This document shows, in pieces, positions 51,437 to 60,127 of a stretch of 64,000 nucleotides of DNA. Position 1 is the first letter of the stretch. Each line of letters starts with the position of its first letter. Source of the stretch: Mycolicibacterium neoaurum. Lineage in GTDB: Bacteria; Actinomycetota; Actinomycetes; Mycobacteriales; Mycobacteriaceae. A program made the translations under genes and the position numbers. The notes under the pieces were generated by a model, which saw only the letters and a program-made list of their open reading frames with translations, made no database searches and was not told the origin of the DNA. The stretch is taken from the NCBI RefSeq assembly GCF_036946495.1, contig NZ_JAQIIX010000002.1, positions 2,976,001 through 3,040,000 on the forward strand. Direction: 5' to 3'.

Positions 51437-52849
51437 GTGGCCGGTGTCGAAGAACACCTCGAGAGCGCAGACTATCTGCAGAAACGACAGCTCAAATCGG
51501 GCACCGCGGGCTGGATACTGCTGGCCGGGCTCGGCGTCAGCTATGTCATCTCCGGTGATTACTCGGGATGGAACTTCGGGTTGGAACAGGGCGGCTTCGG
51601 CGGTCTGGCCATCGCCGCGGTGATCATCGCGGGCATGTACCTGGCGTTGGTGCTGGGGATGGCCGAGCTGTCCTCGGCGCTGCCTGCGGCAGGCGGCGGC
51701 TACACCTTCGCCCGGCGGGCGATGGGGCCGTGGGGTGGATTCGCCACCGGCACAGCCATTCTCATCGAGTACGCCATTGCTCCTGCCGCCATCGCCACCT
51801 TCATCGGTGCCTACGTCGAGTCGCTCGGATTGTTTGGTATCACCGACGGCTGGTGGGTCTACCTGGCCGCCTACGCCGTGTTCATCGGTATCCATCTGGC
51901 CGGCGTGGGCGAGGCACTGAAGGTGATGTTCGTGATCACCGCGATCGCCCTGGTGGGGCTCATCGTCTTCGCGATCGCCGCGATCGGACATTTCGACATC
52001 GCCAACCTGACCAATATGGCGGTCGACGAGACAGCGGCGGGCGCGTCGAACTGGTTGCCCAACGGCTACCTCGGAATCTGGGCGGCTTTCCCGTTCGCCA
52101 TCTGGTTCTTCCTGGCCATCGAGGGCGTGCCGCTGGCGGCCGAGGAGACCGCCGATCCGGAGCGCAACGTCCCGCGCGGCATCATCGCCGGGATGGGTGT
52201 CCTGCTGGTCACCTGTGCGACGGTGTTGATCCTGACCACCGGTGCCGGCGGAGCCGACGCGATGTCGAGCTCGGGCAACCCGTTGGTCGAGGCGCTCGGT
52301 GACGGCACTGCGGCCAAGGTCGTCAACTACATCGGTCTGGCAGGGCTGATCGCCAGCTTCTTCTCGATCATCTACGCCTACTCGCGGCAGCTGTTCGCGC
52401 TGTCCCGGGCCGGGTACCTGCCCAAGGCGTTGTCGGTCACCAACTCTCGCAAGACGCCGACGCTGGCCCTCATCGTTCCCGGACTGATCGGCTTCGGGCT
52501 GTCACTGACCGGACAGGGCGCGACCCTGCTGAACATGGCCGTCTTCGGCGCCGCGCTCAGCTACGTGCTGATGATGATCAGCCACATCGTGCTGCGCCGC
52601 CGCGAACCGGACATGCCACGGCCCTACCGCACCCCTGGCGGCGTGGTGACCACCGGCTTCGCCCTGGTGATCGGAGTCTTCGCCGTCATCGCCACCTTCC
52701 TGGTCGATCCGGTCGCCGCCGGCATCTGCCTGGGCGTGTTCGCCGCGTTCATGCTGTACTTCGCGGTCTACAGCCGCCACAAGCTGGTCGCCAACTCGCC
52801 CGACGAGGAATTCGCCATGCTCGCAAAGGCGGAGAGCGAGCTCAAGTGA
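51437..52849 (+). CDS. ethanolamine permease (APC family)
   Basis: This amino-acid/polyamine/organocation-family transporter of about 470 residues has 12 predicted membrane helices. Segments such as GWILLAGLGVSYVISGDYSGWNFG and MAELSSALPAAGGGYTFARRAMGPWGG match ethanolamine permeases. AAGGAG is found 8 bases before GTG 51437. The stop overlaps the eutB start, which strongly supports ethanolamine as substrate. Confidence 0.92.
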   Translation: MAGVEEHLESADYLQKRQLKSGTAGWILLAGLGVSYVISGDYSGWNFGLEQGGFGGLAIAAVIIAGMYLALVLGMAELSSALPAAGGGYTFARRAMGPWGGFATGTAILIEYAIAPAAIATFIGAYVESLGLFGITDGWWVYLAAYAVFIGIHLAGVGEALKVMFVITAIALVGLIVFAIAAIGHFDIANLTNMAVDETAAGASNWLPNGYLGIWAAFPFAIWFFLAIEGVPLAAEETADPERNVPRGIIAGMGVLLVTCATVLILTTGAGGADAMSSSGNPLVEALGDGTAAKVVNYIGLAGLIASFFSIIYAYSRQLFALSRAGYLPKALSVTNSRKTPTLALIVPGLIGFGLSLTGQGATLLNMAVFGAALSYVLMMISHIVLRRREPDMPRPYRTPGGVVTTGFALVIGVFAVIATFLVDPVAAGICLGVFAAFMLYFAVYSRHKLVANSPDEEFAMLAKAESELK

Positions 52850-54255
52850 TCTACCGGCAGCAGGTCTCGGGCGTGAACTACGCCTTCGACGGACTCGTGG
52901 AGCTCTTGGCCAAGGCGACACCACTGCGCTCCGGCGATCAACTCGCCGGGTGCGCCGCCGAACATGACGCCGAACGCGCGGCCGCCGCGTGGGTGTTGGC
53001 GGACCTGCCGCTGGAGACCTTTCTCAACACCGAGGTCGTGCCCTACGAGACCGACGAGGTGACCCGGCTGATCATGGACAGCCATGACCGACGGGCCTTC
53101 GCCCCGGTGTCCGGGCTGACGGTGGGCGGCCTGCGGGATTGGCTGCTGGAAACGGCGTCGCAGGACGACGCCGCGGCGCGCATCGCGGCGATCTCCGCGG
53201 GGTTGACCCCGGAGATGGTCGCCGCGGTCAGCAAGATCATGCGCAATCAGGACCTGATCGCGGTGGCGGCGGCCTGCACCGTCACCGCGGCGTTTCGCAC
53301 CACCGTCGGCCTGCCCGGCACGCTGGCCACCCGACTGCAGCCCAACCATCCGACCGACGACCCGCGCGGTATCGCCGCCGCGGTCCTCGACGGACTGCTG
53401 TTGGGTTGCGGTGACGCGGTGATCGGGATCAACCCGGCCACCGATTCCCCGCAGGCCACCGCCGACCTGCTGGATCTGTTGGATTCGATCCGCACCCGCT
53501 ACGACATCCCGGTGCAGTCGTGCGTGCTCTCACACATCACGACGACCATCGGACTGATCGAAGCGGGTGCGCCGGTGGACCTGGTCTTCCAGTCCATCGC
53601 GGGCACCGAGGGCGCGAATTCCGCTTTCGGAGTGAACATCTCGTTGCTGCGTGAGGGGCGTGATGCCGCGCTGGGCCTCCAGCGCGGCACCGTCGGCAGC
53701 AATGTCATGTACCTGGAGACGGGTCAGGGGTCCGCGCTGAGCTCCCACACCCATCTCGGTGTCGGTGGCAAGCCGGTCGACCAGCAGACGCTGGAGACCC
53801 GCGCCTACGCCGTCGCGCGCGACCTCGATCCGCTGCTGGTGAACACCGTCGTGGGTTTCATCGGACCCGAGTACCTCTACGACGGCAAGCAGATCATCCG
53901 CGCCGGCCTCGAGGATCACTTCTGCGGCAAGCTGATGGGCCTGCCGATGGGCGTCGACGTCTGCTACACCAATCACGCCGAGGCCGACCAGAACGATATG
54001 GACACCCTGCTGACGCTGTTGGCGGCGGCCCGTGCGGCGTTCGTGATCACCGTGCCCGGCGCCGATGATGTGATGCTCGGGTACCAGAGCCTGTCCTTCC
54101 ACGACGTGCTCACCACCCGCCGGACCCTTGGACTGCGGCCCGCCCCGGAGTTCGAGGCCTGGCTCAAACGCGTCGGGATGGTCGATGACACCGGCCGGCT
54201 GACCCCCTTCGACCTGACGCACTCACCGCTGCGTGCGCTGACCTCCGCACCATGA
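52846..54255 (+). CDS. eutB: ethanolamine ammonia-lyase large subunit
   Basis: This 469-residue catalytic TIM-barrel subunit of the adenosylcobalamin-dependent lyase converts ethanolamine to acetaldehyde and ammonia. Typical segments are LQPNHPTDDPRGIAAAVLDGLLLGCGDAVIGINPATDS, FQSIAGTEGANSAFGVN and CYTNHAEADQNDM. The start GTG overlaps the permease stop. eutC follows 8 bp later. Confidence 0.97.
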   Translation: MIYRQQVSGVNYAFDGLVELLAKATPLRSGDQLAGCAAEHDAERAAAAWVLADLPLETFLNTEVVPYETDEVTRLIMDSHDRRAFAPVSGLTVGGLRDWLLETASQDDAAARIAAISAGLTPEMVAAVSKIMRNQDLIAVAAACTVTAAFRTTVGLPGTLATRLQPNHPTDDPRGIAAAVLDGLLLGCGDAVIGINPATDSPQATADLLDLLDSIRTRYDIPVQSCVLSHITTTIGLIEAGAPVDLVFQSIAGTEGANSAFGVNISLLREGRDAALGLQRGTVGSNVMYLETGQGSALSSHTHLGVGGKPVDQQTLETRAYAVARDLDPLLVNTVVGFIGPEYLYDGKQIIRAGLEDHFCGKLMGLPMGVDVCYTNHAEADQNDMDTLLTLLAAARAAFVITVPGADDVMLGYQSLSFHDVLTTRRTLGLRPAPEFEAWLKRVGMVDDTGRLTPFDLTHSPLRALTSAP

Positions 54256-54263
54256 GGAGTGCC

Positions 54264-55037
54264 ATGCGCGATACACCGACAGATGTTGCCGTTCAAGAGT
54301 TCTGGGACGAGCTGCGCAAGACGACCCAGGCCAGGATCGGGCTAGGCCGGGCCGGCACCGCGCTGCCCACCCGGCAGGTGCTGGAATTGGCCGCCGCACA
54401 CGCCGCTGCCAGGGACGCGGTCCACATACCGCTGGACACCGACGAACTCGCCGACGCCGTGCGGGCGGTGGGAATCGGGGAGCCTGTGGTGGTGTCCAGC
54501 CGGGCCGGTTCCCGCGAGGAGTACCTGCGCAGGCCCGACCTCGGCAGGATGCCTGCCGAGTCCCTCGAGGTCCCGGCGAGTCCCGCCGATATCGGTTTCG
54601 TGCTGGCCGACGGGCTCTCCCCGACGGCATTGAGCCATCACGGTGCCAAACTGCTTGCCGCGCTGGTCTCGGCGCTCGGCGACCGCTACTCCATGGCCCC
54701 ACCGGTGATTGCGACCCAGGCCCGGGTCGCCCTCGGCGATCACATCGCCGCGGCCCAGGGGGTACGCACGCTGTTGGTGATCATCGGCGAGCGGCCCGGT
54801 CTGAGCGTGGCCGACAGCCTCGGCATCTACCTGACCCATCTGCCGCGGCCGGGGCGCACCGACGCCGACCGCAACTGCATATCCAACATCCATCCACCCG
54901 ACGGGCTCGGCTATGCCGAGGCGGCCCGGGTTGCCGCCGGTCTGGTCGGCGGCGCCGTGGCGCTCGGACGTTCCGGGGTGGATCTCAAGGACACCTCACG
55001 CGCACTGGCCGCGGCCGACCCGGACGAACTGACCTGA
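54264..55037 (+). CDS. eutC: ethanolamine ammonia-lyase small subunit
   Basis: This cobalamin-binding small subunit of about 257 residues shows RIGLGRAGTALPTRQVLELAAAHAAARDAVHIPLD, and the late segments LVIIGERPGLSVADSLGIYLT and DADRNCISNIHPPDGLGYAEAA. ATG 54264 is preferred because GAGGAG lies just upstream; the frame also has an ATG at 54252. The N-terminus lacks a long targeting extension. Confidence 0.95.
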   Translation: MRDTPTDVAVQEFWDELRKTTQARIGLGRAGTALPTRQVLELAAAHAAARDAVHIPLDTDELADAVRAVGIGEPVVVSSRAGSREEYLRRPDLGRMPAESLEVPASPADIGFVLADGLSPTALSHHGAKLLAALVSALGDRYSMAPPVIATQARVALGDHIAAAQGVRTLLVIIGERPGLSVADSLGIYLTHLPRPGRTDADRNCISNIHPPDGLGYAEAARVAAGLVGGAVALGRSGVDLKDTSRALAAADPDELT

Positions 55038-55056
55038 TCCGTCCCCCACTCAGGAG

Positions 55057-56382
55057 ATGACCGTGTTCACCCATGTCCGCAGGATGGTCCTGCCCGTCTT
55101 CGCCGCCACGGCGGTTGTGACCGTGGCGCTGTCGGGTTGTAGTACCGACACGGGCCAACGCACCGAGAACACCGCAACCGGGAGCACGGGGGCCGCGAGC
55201 ACCACCGGTGCGGCCTCGGCCCTGGACTGTCGGGTGCTGGCCGAGGACCCTGGCTGGTACGGCGACAATCGCGCGCGTATCGACGCCATGATGGCGGAGA
55301 TCGGACGCTGCGGTGCCCCCGGCGACATCGCCGAGGGCGCTCCGCTGGCGCTGTTCGACTGGGACAACACGGTCGTCAAGAACGATATCGGCGATGCCAC
55401 CTTCTTCTGGATGGTTCGCAACGGGAAACTGCGCGCGCCGAAGGGCGGGGACTGGTCCACCACGAGCCCCTATCTGACGCCCGCCGCTGCGGGAGCCTTG
55501 TCGCGGGCCTGCGGTGCCGCCGGTCCCGGGCAGCCGATGCCCACCGATACCGATACCCGCTGTGCCGACGAGTTGGTGTCGGTCTACAGCGAGGCCGAGA
55601 CCACGGCCGAGGAGCCGGCGTTCGCCGGGTTCAACGCGCGCCGGATCGAACCCGGCTATGCCTGGGCGGCGCAGATGCTCGCGGGCTGGCCGGAAAAGGA
55701 GCTCGAAGGATTCGTCGAACAGGCCCGCCGGGAGAACCTGGATGCACCCGAGGGCACCGAGCAGAAGGTCGGGACCACCGAGCAGACCGGGTGGGTGCGC
55801 TATTACCCCCAGATGCGCGATCTGATCGGTGCGCTGCAGGCCAACGGTTTCGACGTCCGAATCATCTCGGCCTCGGCCGAACCGGTGGTCCGGGTGTGGG
55901 CCGCCGAGTTGGGTATCCCCGCCGACAAGGTGATGGGCGTCCGCACCGAACGCGACGGGGACGTGGTGACCTCGCGTCTGGTCCCGTGCGGCGGCGAGCT
56001 CTCCATCCCGTACATCGAAGGCAAGCGCTGCCGGGTCAACGAGCAGGTGTTCGGGGTGAGCGGGCCTGCCGCCTATCAGCAGCAGCCCGAACCTCGCCGG
56101 GCCGCGTTCGGCGCCGGGGACTCCGATACCGATATCAGCTTCCTCGATGACGCGACCGTCCTGCGGCTGGCGATCAACCGGAACAAGGATGAGCTGATGT
56201 GCACGGCCTATGACAACGCCGACGGTCGATGGATCATCAATCCGATGTTCATCGACCCCGCCGAGCAGGCCGATCCGTACTCATGCGCCACCGAGGGCCG
56301 TATCGAACCGGACGGCGGTACCGGCCCGTTGCGTCGCGCCGACGGCAGCGTCGTGCCCGACCAGGCCGACACCGTCCACTGA
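55057..56382 (+). CDS. secreted HAD-family phosphatase lipoprotein
   Basis: This 441-residue protein has a lipobox (TVALSGCS, Cys at about residue 28), so it is probably a lipoprotein on the outer face of the membrane. The HAD motif I is LFDWDNTVVKND; motif II/III elements are IISASAEP and GDSDTDISFLDD. The fold and motif resemble phosphoserine phosphatase-like and phosphorylcholine phosphatase (PchP) enzymes. Its place straight after eutC suggests release of ethanolamine from phosphoethanolamine outside the cell; the substrate is inference. Confidence 0.85.
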   Translation: MTVFTHVRRMVLPVFAATAVVTVALSGCSTDTGQRTENTATGSTGAASTTGAASALDCRVLAEDPGWYGDNRARIDAMMAEIGRCGAPGDIAEGAPLALFDWDNTVVKNDIGDATFFWMVRNGKLRAPKGGDWSTTSPYLTPAAAGALSRACGAAGPGQPMPTDTDTRCADELVSVYSEAETTAEEPAFAGFNARRIEPGYAWAAQMLAGWPEKELEGFVEQARRENLDAPEGTEQKVGTTEQTGWVRYYPQMRDLIGALQANGFDVRIISASAEPVVRVWAAELGIPADKVMGVRTERDGDVVTSRLVPCGGELSIPYIEGKRCRVNEQVFGVSGPAAYQQQPEPRRAAFGAGDSDTDISFLDDATVLRLAINRNKDELMCTAYDNADGRWIINPMFIDPAEQADPYSCATEGRIEPDGGTGPLRRADGSVVPDQADTVH

Positions 56383-56559
56383 CGGTGCGTTCGCCCGCCG
56401 GGACGCGTTTTGACCTGGGCAGATATCTGCCGGTAAGCTCCACCGTCGGCGTGTGCTGCCCGTAATGGGCATACGGGCCCCGGGTCAATGTCGGTCGCCG
56501 GGAGCCTCATCGCAGGCGCCGGACCGGCACGTAACCCGAGAGAAGAGAAGGTAAGCACT

Positions 56560-57003
56560 GTGCCTACTTACACGCCGAAGGCGGGTGACACCACGCGGTC
56601 GTGGTACGTCATCGACGCCCAAGACGTGGTGCTCGGCCGGCTCGCCGTCGAAGCAGCAAAGCTGCTGCGCGGCAAGCACAAGCCGACATTCACGCCCAAC
56701 GTCGACGGTGGCGATTTCGTCATCGTCATCAACGCCGAGAAGGTCTCCCTCAGTGGAGACAAGCTCACCAAGAAGTTCGCTTACCGCCACTCGGGTTACC
56801 CCGGCGGCCTGCGTAAGCGCACCATCGGCGAGCTGCTGGACAAGCATCCCACCCGCGTGGTCGAGAACGCCATCGTCGGGATGCTCCCGCACAACAAGCT
56901 GAGCCGTCAGGTGCAGAAGAAGCTGAAGGTGTACGCCGGCCCCGAGCATCCGCATGCCGCGCAGCAGCCGATTCCGTTCGAGATCAAGCAGGTGGCGCAG
57001 TGA
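56560..57003 (+). CDS. rplM: 50S ribosomal protein L13
   Basis: This 147-residue early-assembly 23S-binding protein begins MPTYTPKAGDTTRSWYVIDAQ and has the family segment LDKHPTRVVENAIVGMLPHNKLSRQ. GTG 56560 follows AGAAGGTAAG. It is transcribed from the 177-bp gap after the HAD lipoprotein and couples to rpsI through a GTGA overlap. It marks the resumption of the conserved mycobacterial backbone after the island. Confidence 0.97.
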   Translation: MPTYTPKAGDTTRSWYVIDAQDVVLGRLAVEAAKLLRGKHKPTFTPNVDGGDFVIVINAEKVSLSGDKLTKKFAYRHSGYPGGLRKRTIGELLDKHPTRVVENAIVGMLPHNKLSRQVQKKLKVYAGPEHPHAAQQPIPFEIKQVAQ

Positions 57004-57515
57004 CCGAAGCCGAAGTGACCGAAGTGACCGAAGAGGTCGTCGAGACCCCGACCGGTGAGTACGTCGAAGAAACCGTCGTCGTCGAAGAAGGCATCGAAGA
57101 GGCCGCTCCGCGCGAGCCCGTCTACATCGACCGCCCCATCCAGACCGTCGGCCGCCGCAAGGAGGCCGTGGTGCGCGTGCGCCTGGTGCCCGGCACCGGC
57201 CAGTTCAACCTGGACGGCCGCTCGCTGGAGGCGTACTTCCCGAACAAGGTGCATCAGCAGCTGATCAAGGCTCCGCTGGTGACCGTGGATCGCGTGGACA
57301 GCTTCGACATCTACGCCCACCTCGATGGTGGCGGCCCGTCCGGCCAGGCCGGCGCGCTGCGGCTGGCGATCGCCCGTGCACTGATCCTGGTGCAGCCCGA
57401 GGATCGCCCGGCACTGAAGAAGGCCGGGTTCCTCACCCGCGACCCGCGCGCCATCGAGCGTAAGAAGTACGGCCTGAAGAAGGCCCGCAAGGCGCCTCAG
57501 TACAGCAAGCGCTGA
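57000..57515 (+). CDS. rpsI: 30S ribosomal protein S9 with N-terminal acidic extension
   Basis: This is a 171-residue S9. Residues 1-45 are an acidic Glu/Val/Thr-rich extension seen in actinobacterial S9. The core follows (IQTVGRRKEAVVRVRLVPGTG...) and the basic C-terminus ending KAPQYSKR reaches the P-site tRNA. The GTG start overlaps the rplM stop. Confidence 0.97.
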   Translation: MTEAEVTEVTEEVVETPTGEYVEETVVVEEGIEEAAPREPVYIDRPIQTVGRRKEAVVRVRLVPGTGQFNLDGRSLEAYFPNKVHQQLIKAPLVTVDRVDSFDIYAHLDGGGPSGQAGALRLAIARALILVQPEDRPALKKAGFLTRDPRAIERKKYGLKKARKAPQYSKR

Positions 57516-57530
57516 TCTGTCGTCTTTCGG

Positions 57531-57570
57531 CCGCCGGGTGTGGAGCAATCCACACCCGGCGGTTTATTTT
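57531..57570 (+). terminator. intrinsic terminator after rpsI
   Basis: A perfect 14-bp stem (57531-57544 with 57549-57562) with a four-base loop is followed by TTTATTTTTAT. It is a textbook Rho-independent terminator 15 bp after the rpsI stop. The remaining ~250 bp before the next gene contain no recognisable feature. Confidence 0.92.
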
Positions 57571-57818
57571 TATCGTGACCTTCTTTGCCGCCAGGGGTCG
57601 TCGGCGCTGGTGACGCCCGTGTCATCGACGTTGCCGGACGTGCGCGTCGACAGTGATCCAGGTCTCGTCCGGGTTTGATTCGTCGGCGCGATGGTGAACC
57701 GTGGGGGTCGAGGAGCGGGGGCGCTGTCATGCGTCCGGGCAGATCGGATCTGCCGTCGGTACGAGTCAGTCAGCTCGTAGTGAGACCGAACCGCTCCCAC
57801 TGACTGAAAGGATGCTCG

Positions 57819-58289
57819 ATGAAGAACACCATGATGACGCGCATGACCGCCGGTGCCGCGATGAGCGGGGCCCTGCTGCTGTTCGGCGGGGCCGCCGTTG
57901 CCGCCGCCCAGCCCGAGGACGGCAAGATCGACGTCTCGATCGGCACCGCAGGCGTGCTGACCAACGTGCCGGTCACCACGGCGGCACAGATCGCCGCGGA
58001 CCTGTGCAAGACCGATCTCGGCGACGTGACCGTGACCGCCGAGAGCGTGGACACCGCCGGTGCTCAGCAGAGCGCATGCACCACCGCGACGGTGGGCCAG
58101 GTCGACTTCCGGCAGAACGGCCAGCAGCCCGATGAGGCCGCCACGCCGGCCACCGCCGAGGGCGCGTCGTACTCCGAGGAGCCTGTCCAGACCGACGAGC
58201 CGGTCAATGACGAGGCCACCGCGGGCTCGACCGACGAGGCGCCGGAGACCACGGTGACTCCGGTCCCGCAACCGGAGCCGGCCGGCTGA
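57819..58289 (+). CDS. small exported protein with acidic C-terminal tail
   Basis: No family was recognised for this 156-residue protein. The N-terminus is a signal peptide (MTRMTAGAAMSGALLLFGG, cleavage near AAAQ). A short globular part has two cysteines (ADLCKTD and SACTTATVG), which could form a disulfide. The last ~50 residues are a Pro/Glu/Thr/Ala-rich, probably disordered tail, as in cell-wall-associated proteins. GAAAGGA precedes the ATG. A hairpin terminator follows. Confidence 0.8.
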   Translation: MKNTMMTRMTAGAAMSGALLLFGGAAVAAAQPEDGKIDVSIGTAGVLTNVPVTTAAQIAADLCKTDLGDVTVTAESVDTAGAQQSACTTATVGQVDFRQNGQQPDEAATPATAEGASYSEEPVQTDEPVNDEATAGSTDEAPETTVTPVPQPEPAG

Positions 58290-58318
58290 CCGATTGCAGT
58301 AACCACAGCTTCATAGCG

Positions 58319-58355
58319 CCACTGCCCGCGTCCACGGACGCGGGCAGTGGTGTTT
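58319..58355 (+). terminator. hairpin terminator after the exported protein gene
   Basis: CCACTGCCCGCGTCC (58319-58333) pairs perfectly with GGACGCGGGCAGTGG (58336-58350) around a two-base loop, followed by TGTTT. It lies between the small exported protein gene and glmM. Confidence 0.8.
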
Positions 58356-58438
58356 CCCGTGGGATTGGTGAGAATTCTCAGTCGGACCTCGGGCTGTCAG
58401 TTCGCTCTGGGGCGCCCGGGTATGAGAAATTTGACGTC

Positions 58439-59776
58439 ATGGCTCGACTGTTCGGCACCGATGGCGTGCGCGGAGTCGCCAATCGTGACCTCACCGCGGA
58501 ACTGGCGGTGGCGCTCGGTTCGGCGGCCGCGCGGCGGCTCGGCTCGGTATCGACGACGGGCCGCCGGGTAGCGGTCGTGGGACGGGATCCGCGGGCCAGT
58601 GGCGAGATGCTCGAGGCCGCGGTCATCGCCGGCCTGACCAGCGAAGGCGTCGACGCGTTGCGGGTCGGCGTTCTGCCCACCCCCGCGGTGGCCTATCTGA
58701 CCAGTTCCTATGACGCCGACTTCGGCATCATGATCTCCGCGTCGCACAACCCGATGCCAGATAACGGCATCAAGATCTTCGGGCCGGGCGGGCACAAGCT
58801 CGACGATGCCGCCGAGGACCGCATCGAAGAACTGGTCCATTCGGGGCCGGGACAGCGGCCGGTCGGCGCCGATATCGGTCGCGTGGTGGACGCCCAGGAT
58901 GCGCTGGACCGCTACCTGCGCCACGTCGCCAAGGCGGTCACCACACCCCTGGACGGCATCAGGGTGGTCGTCGACTGCGCCAACGGCGCCGGTTACGCCG
59001 CCGCTCCGCTGGCCTATCGTGCCGCCGGTGCCGAGGTCATCGCCCTGAGCGCCGAGCCCAACGGTCTCAACATCAACCTCGATTGCGGTTCCACGCACAT
59101 GGAGGCGCTCGCGGAGGCGGTCGTCGCGCATGGCGCGCACCTCGGTCTGGCGCACGATGGTGACGCCGACCGGTGCCTGGCCGTGGATGCCGACGGTCGC
59201 ATCATCGACGGGGACGCGATCATGGTGATGCTGGCCCTGGCCATGCAGGAGTCACAGGAGCTTGCGTCCAACACGCTGGTCACGACGGTTATGAGCAATC
59301 TGGGCCTGCATGTCGCCATGCGTTCCGCCGGGATCGACGTACGCACGACCGCCGTGGGTGATCGCTACGTCCTCGAAGAGCTGCGGGCCGGTGAGTTCTC
59401 GCTCGGCGGTGAACAGTCCGGCCACATCGTGCTGCCCAGTTTCGGCACCACCGGCGACGGGATCGTCACGGGGCTGCGGCTGATGTCCCGAATGGCCCAG
59501 ACCCGTAGCACGTTGGCGGACTTGACCGCGCCGATGCAGACGATGCCGCAGGTGTTGATCAACGTCGCGGTGCATGACAAGGCGACGGTCGCACAGGCCG
59601 CCGCCGTGCAGGAGGCCGTCGCCGAAGCCGAGGCCAAGCTCGGCGATACCGGCCGCATCCTGTTGCGGCCGTCGGGGACCGAGCAGGTCGTGCGGGTGAT
59701 GGTCGAGGCCGCTGATGCCGATACCGCCCGCCAGCTCGCCGCGCAGGTGGCCGAATCGGTGAGCCGACACACCTAG
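58439..59776 (+). CDS. glmM: phosphoglucosamine mutase
   Basis: This 445-residue enzyme interconverts glucosamine 6-phosphate and glucosamine 1-phosphate on the way to UDP-GlcNAc for peptidoglycan. The phosphorylated Ser102 lies in ISASHNP; DGDADRC binds Mg, and the sugar-binding GGEQSGH and phosphate-binding RPSGTEQVVRV segments are present. Length and ATG 58439 are standard. It follows rplM-rpsI as in M. tuberculosis. Confidence 0.97.
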   Translation: MARLFGTDGVRGVANRDLTAELAVALGSAAARRLGSVSTTGRRVAVVGRDPRASGEMLEAAVIAGLTSEGVDALRVGVLPTPAVAYLTSSYDADFGIMISASHNPMPDNGIKIFGPGGHKLDDAAEDRIEELVHSGPGQRPVGADIGRVVDAQDALDRYLRHVAKAVTTPLDGIRVVVDCANGAGYAAAPLAYRAAGAEVIALSAEPNGLNINLDCGSTHMEALAEAVVAHGAHLGLAHDGDADRCLAVDADGRIIDGDAIMVMLALAMQESQELASNTLVTTVMSNLGLHVAMRSAGIDVRTTAVGDRYVLEELRAGEFSLGGEQSGHIVLPSFGTTGDGIVTGLRLMSRMAQTRSTLADLTAPMQTMPQVLINVAVHDKATVAQAAAVQEAVAEAEAKLGDTGRILLRPSGTEQVVRVMVEAADADTARQLAAQVAESVSRHT

Positions 59777-59824
59777 TCGCGGATTGGATGGAACCGGTGC
59801 GGTGTCCGGTGCGTCCTATTCCGT

Positions 59825-60124
59825 ATGGGATACATCGACTCGGCGCGGATGGATGTCACCGCGGTGCTGGGTGTCGCGCAGCGGTATGACAGCGTGGCAG
59901 GCCTTCTCGACGATGCCGCCGGCCGCGTGCACACGGTGTTCGGTGCCGCCGGGGCGGGCCGGGCGTACGCCGACTGTGGTGCGCTCGTGCAGCGCGTCGT
60001 CACCGAAACCGTGGGCCAGCTTCGGTCTTGGGCGGCGGCGAATCGAGAGGTGGCGTCGAGTCTTCGGATCTCGGCTGCCGATTACGCCGATATCGATGCC
60101 CGGGCCGCCCGACGGATCGGGTGA
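59825..60124 (+). CDS. small helical T7SS-type protein (Rv3440c-like)
   Basis: This 99-residue, all-helical protein of WXG100-like size sits immediately after glmM, the place of Rv3440c. It has no WxG turn; a Y/DCG segment (AYADCGALVQRVV) and a C-terminal SAADYADID acidic patch resemble ESX-associated export substrates (DUF2580-like). It is followed after 3 bp by the Ala/Pro-rich protein, so the two are probably one unit. ESX-linked secretion is inferred only. Confidence 0.75.
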   Translation: MGYIDSARMDVTAVLGVAQRYDSVAGLLDDAAGRVHTVFGAAGAGRAYADCGALVQRVVTETVGQLRSWAAANREVASSLRISAADYADIDARAARRIG

Positions 60125-60127
60125 GCG

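Noticed and set aside
35585..56559. Mobile element borders (att sites, integrase, transposase) around the island
   Set aside because: No recombinase gene and no matching direct repeats at the edges were found; the insertion is inferred only from gene order.
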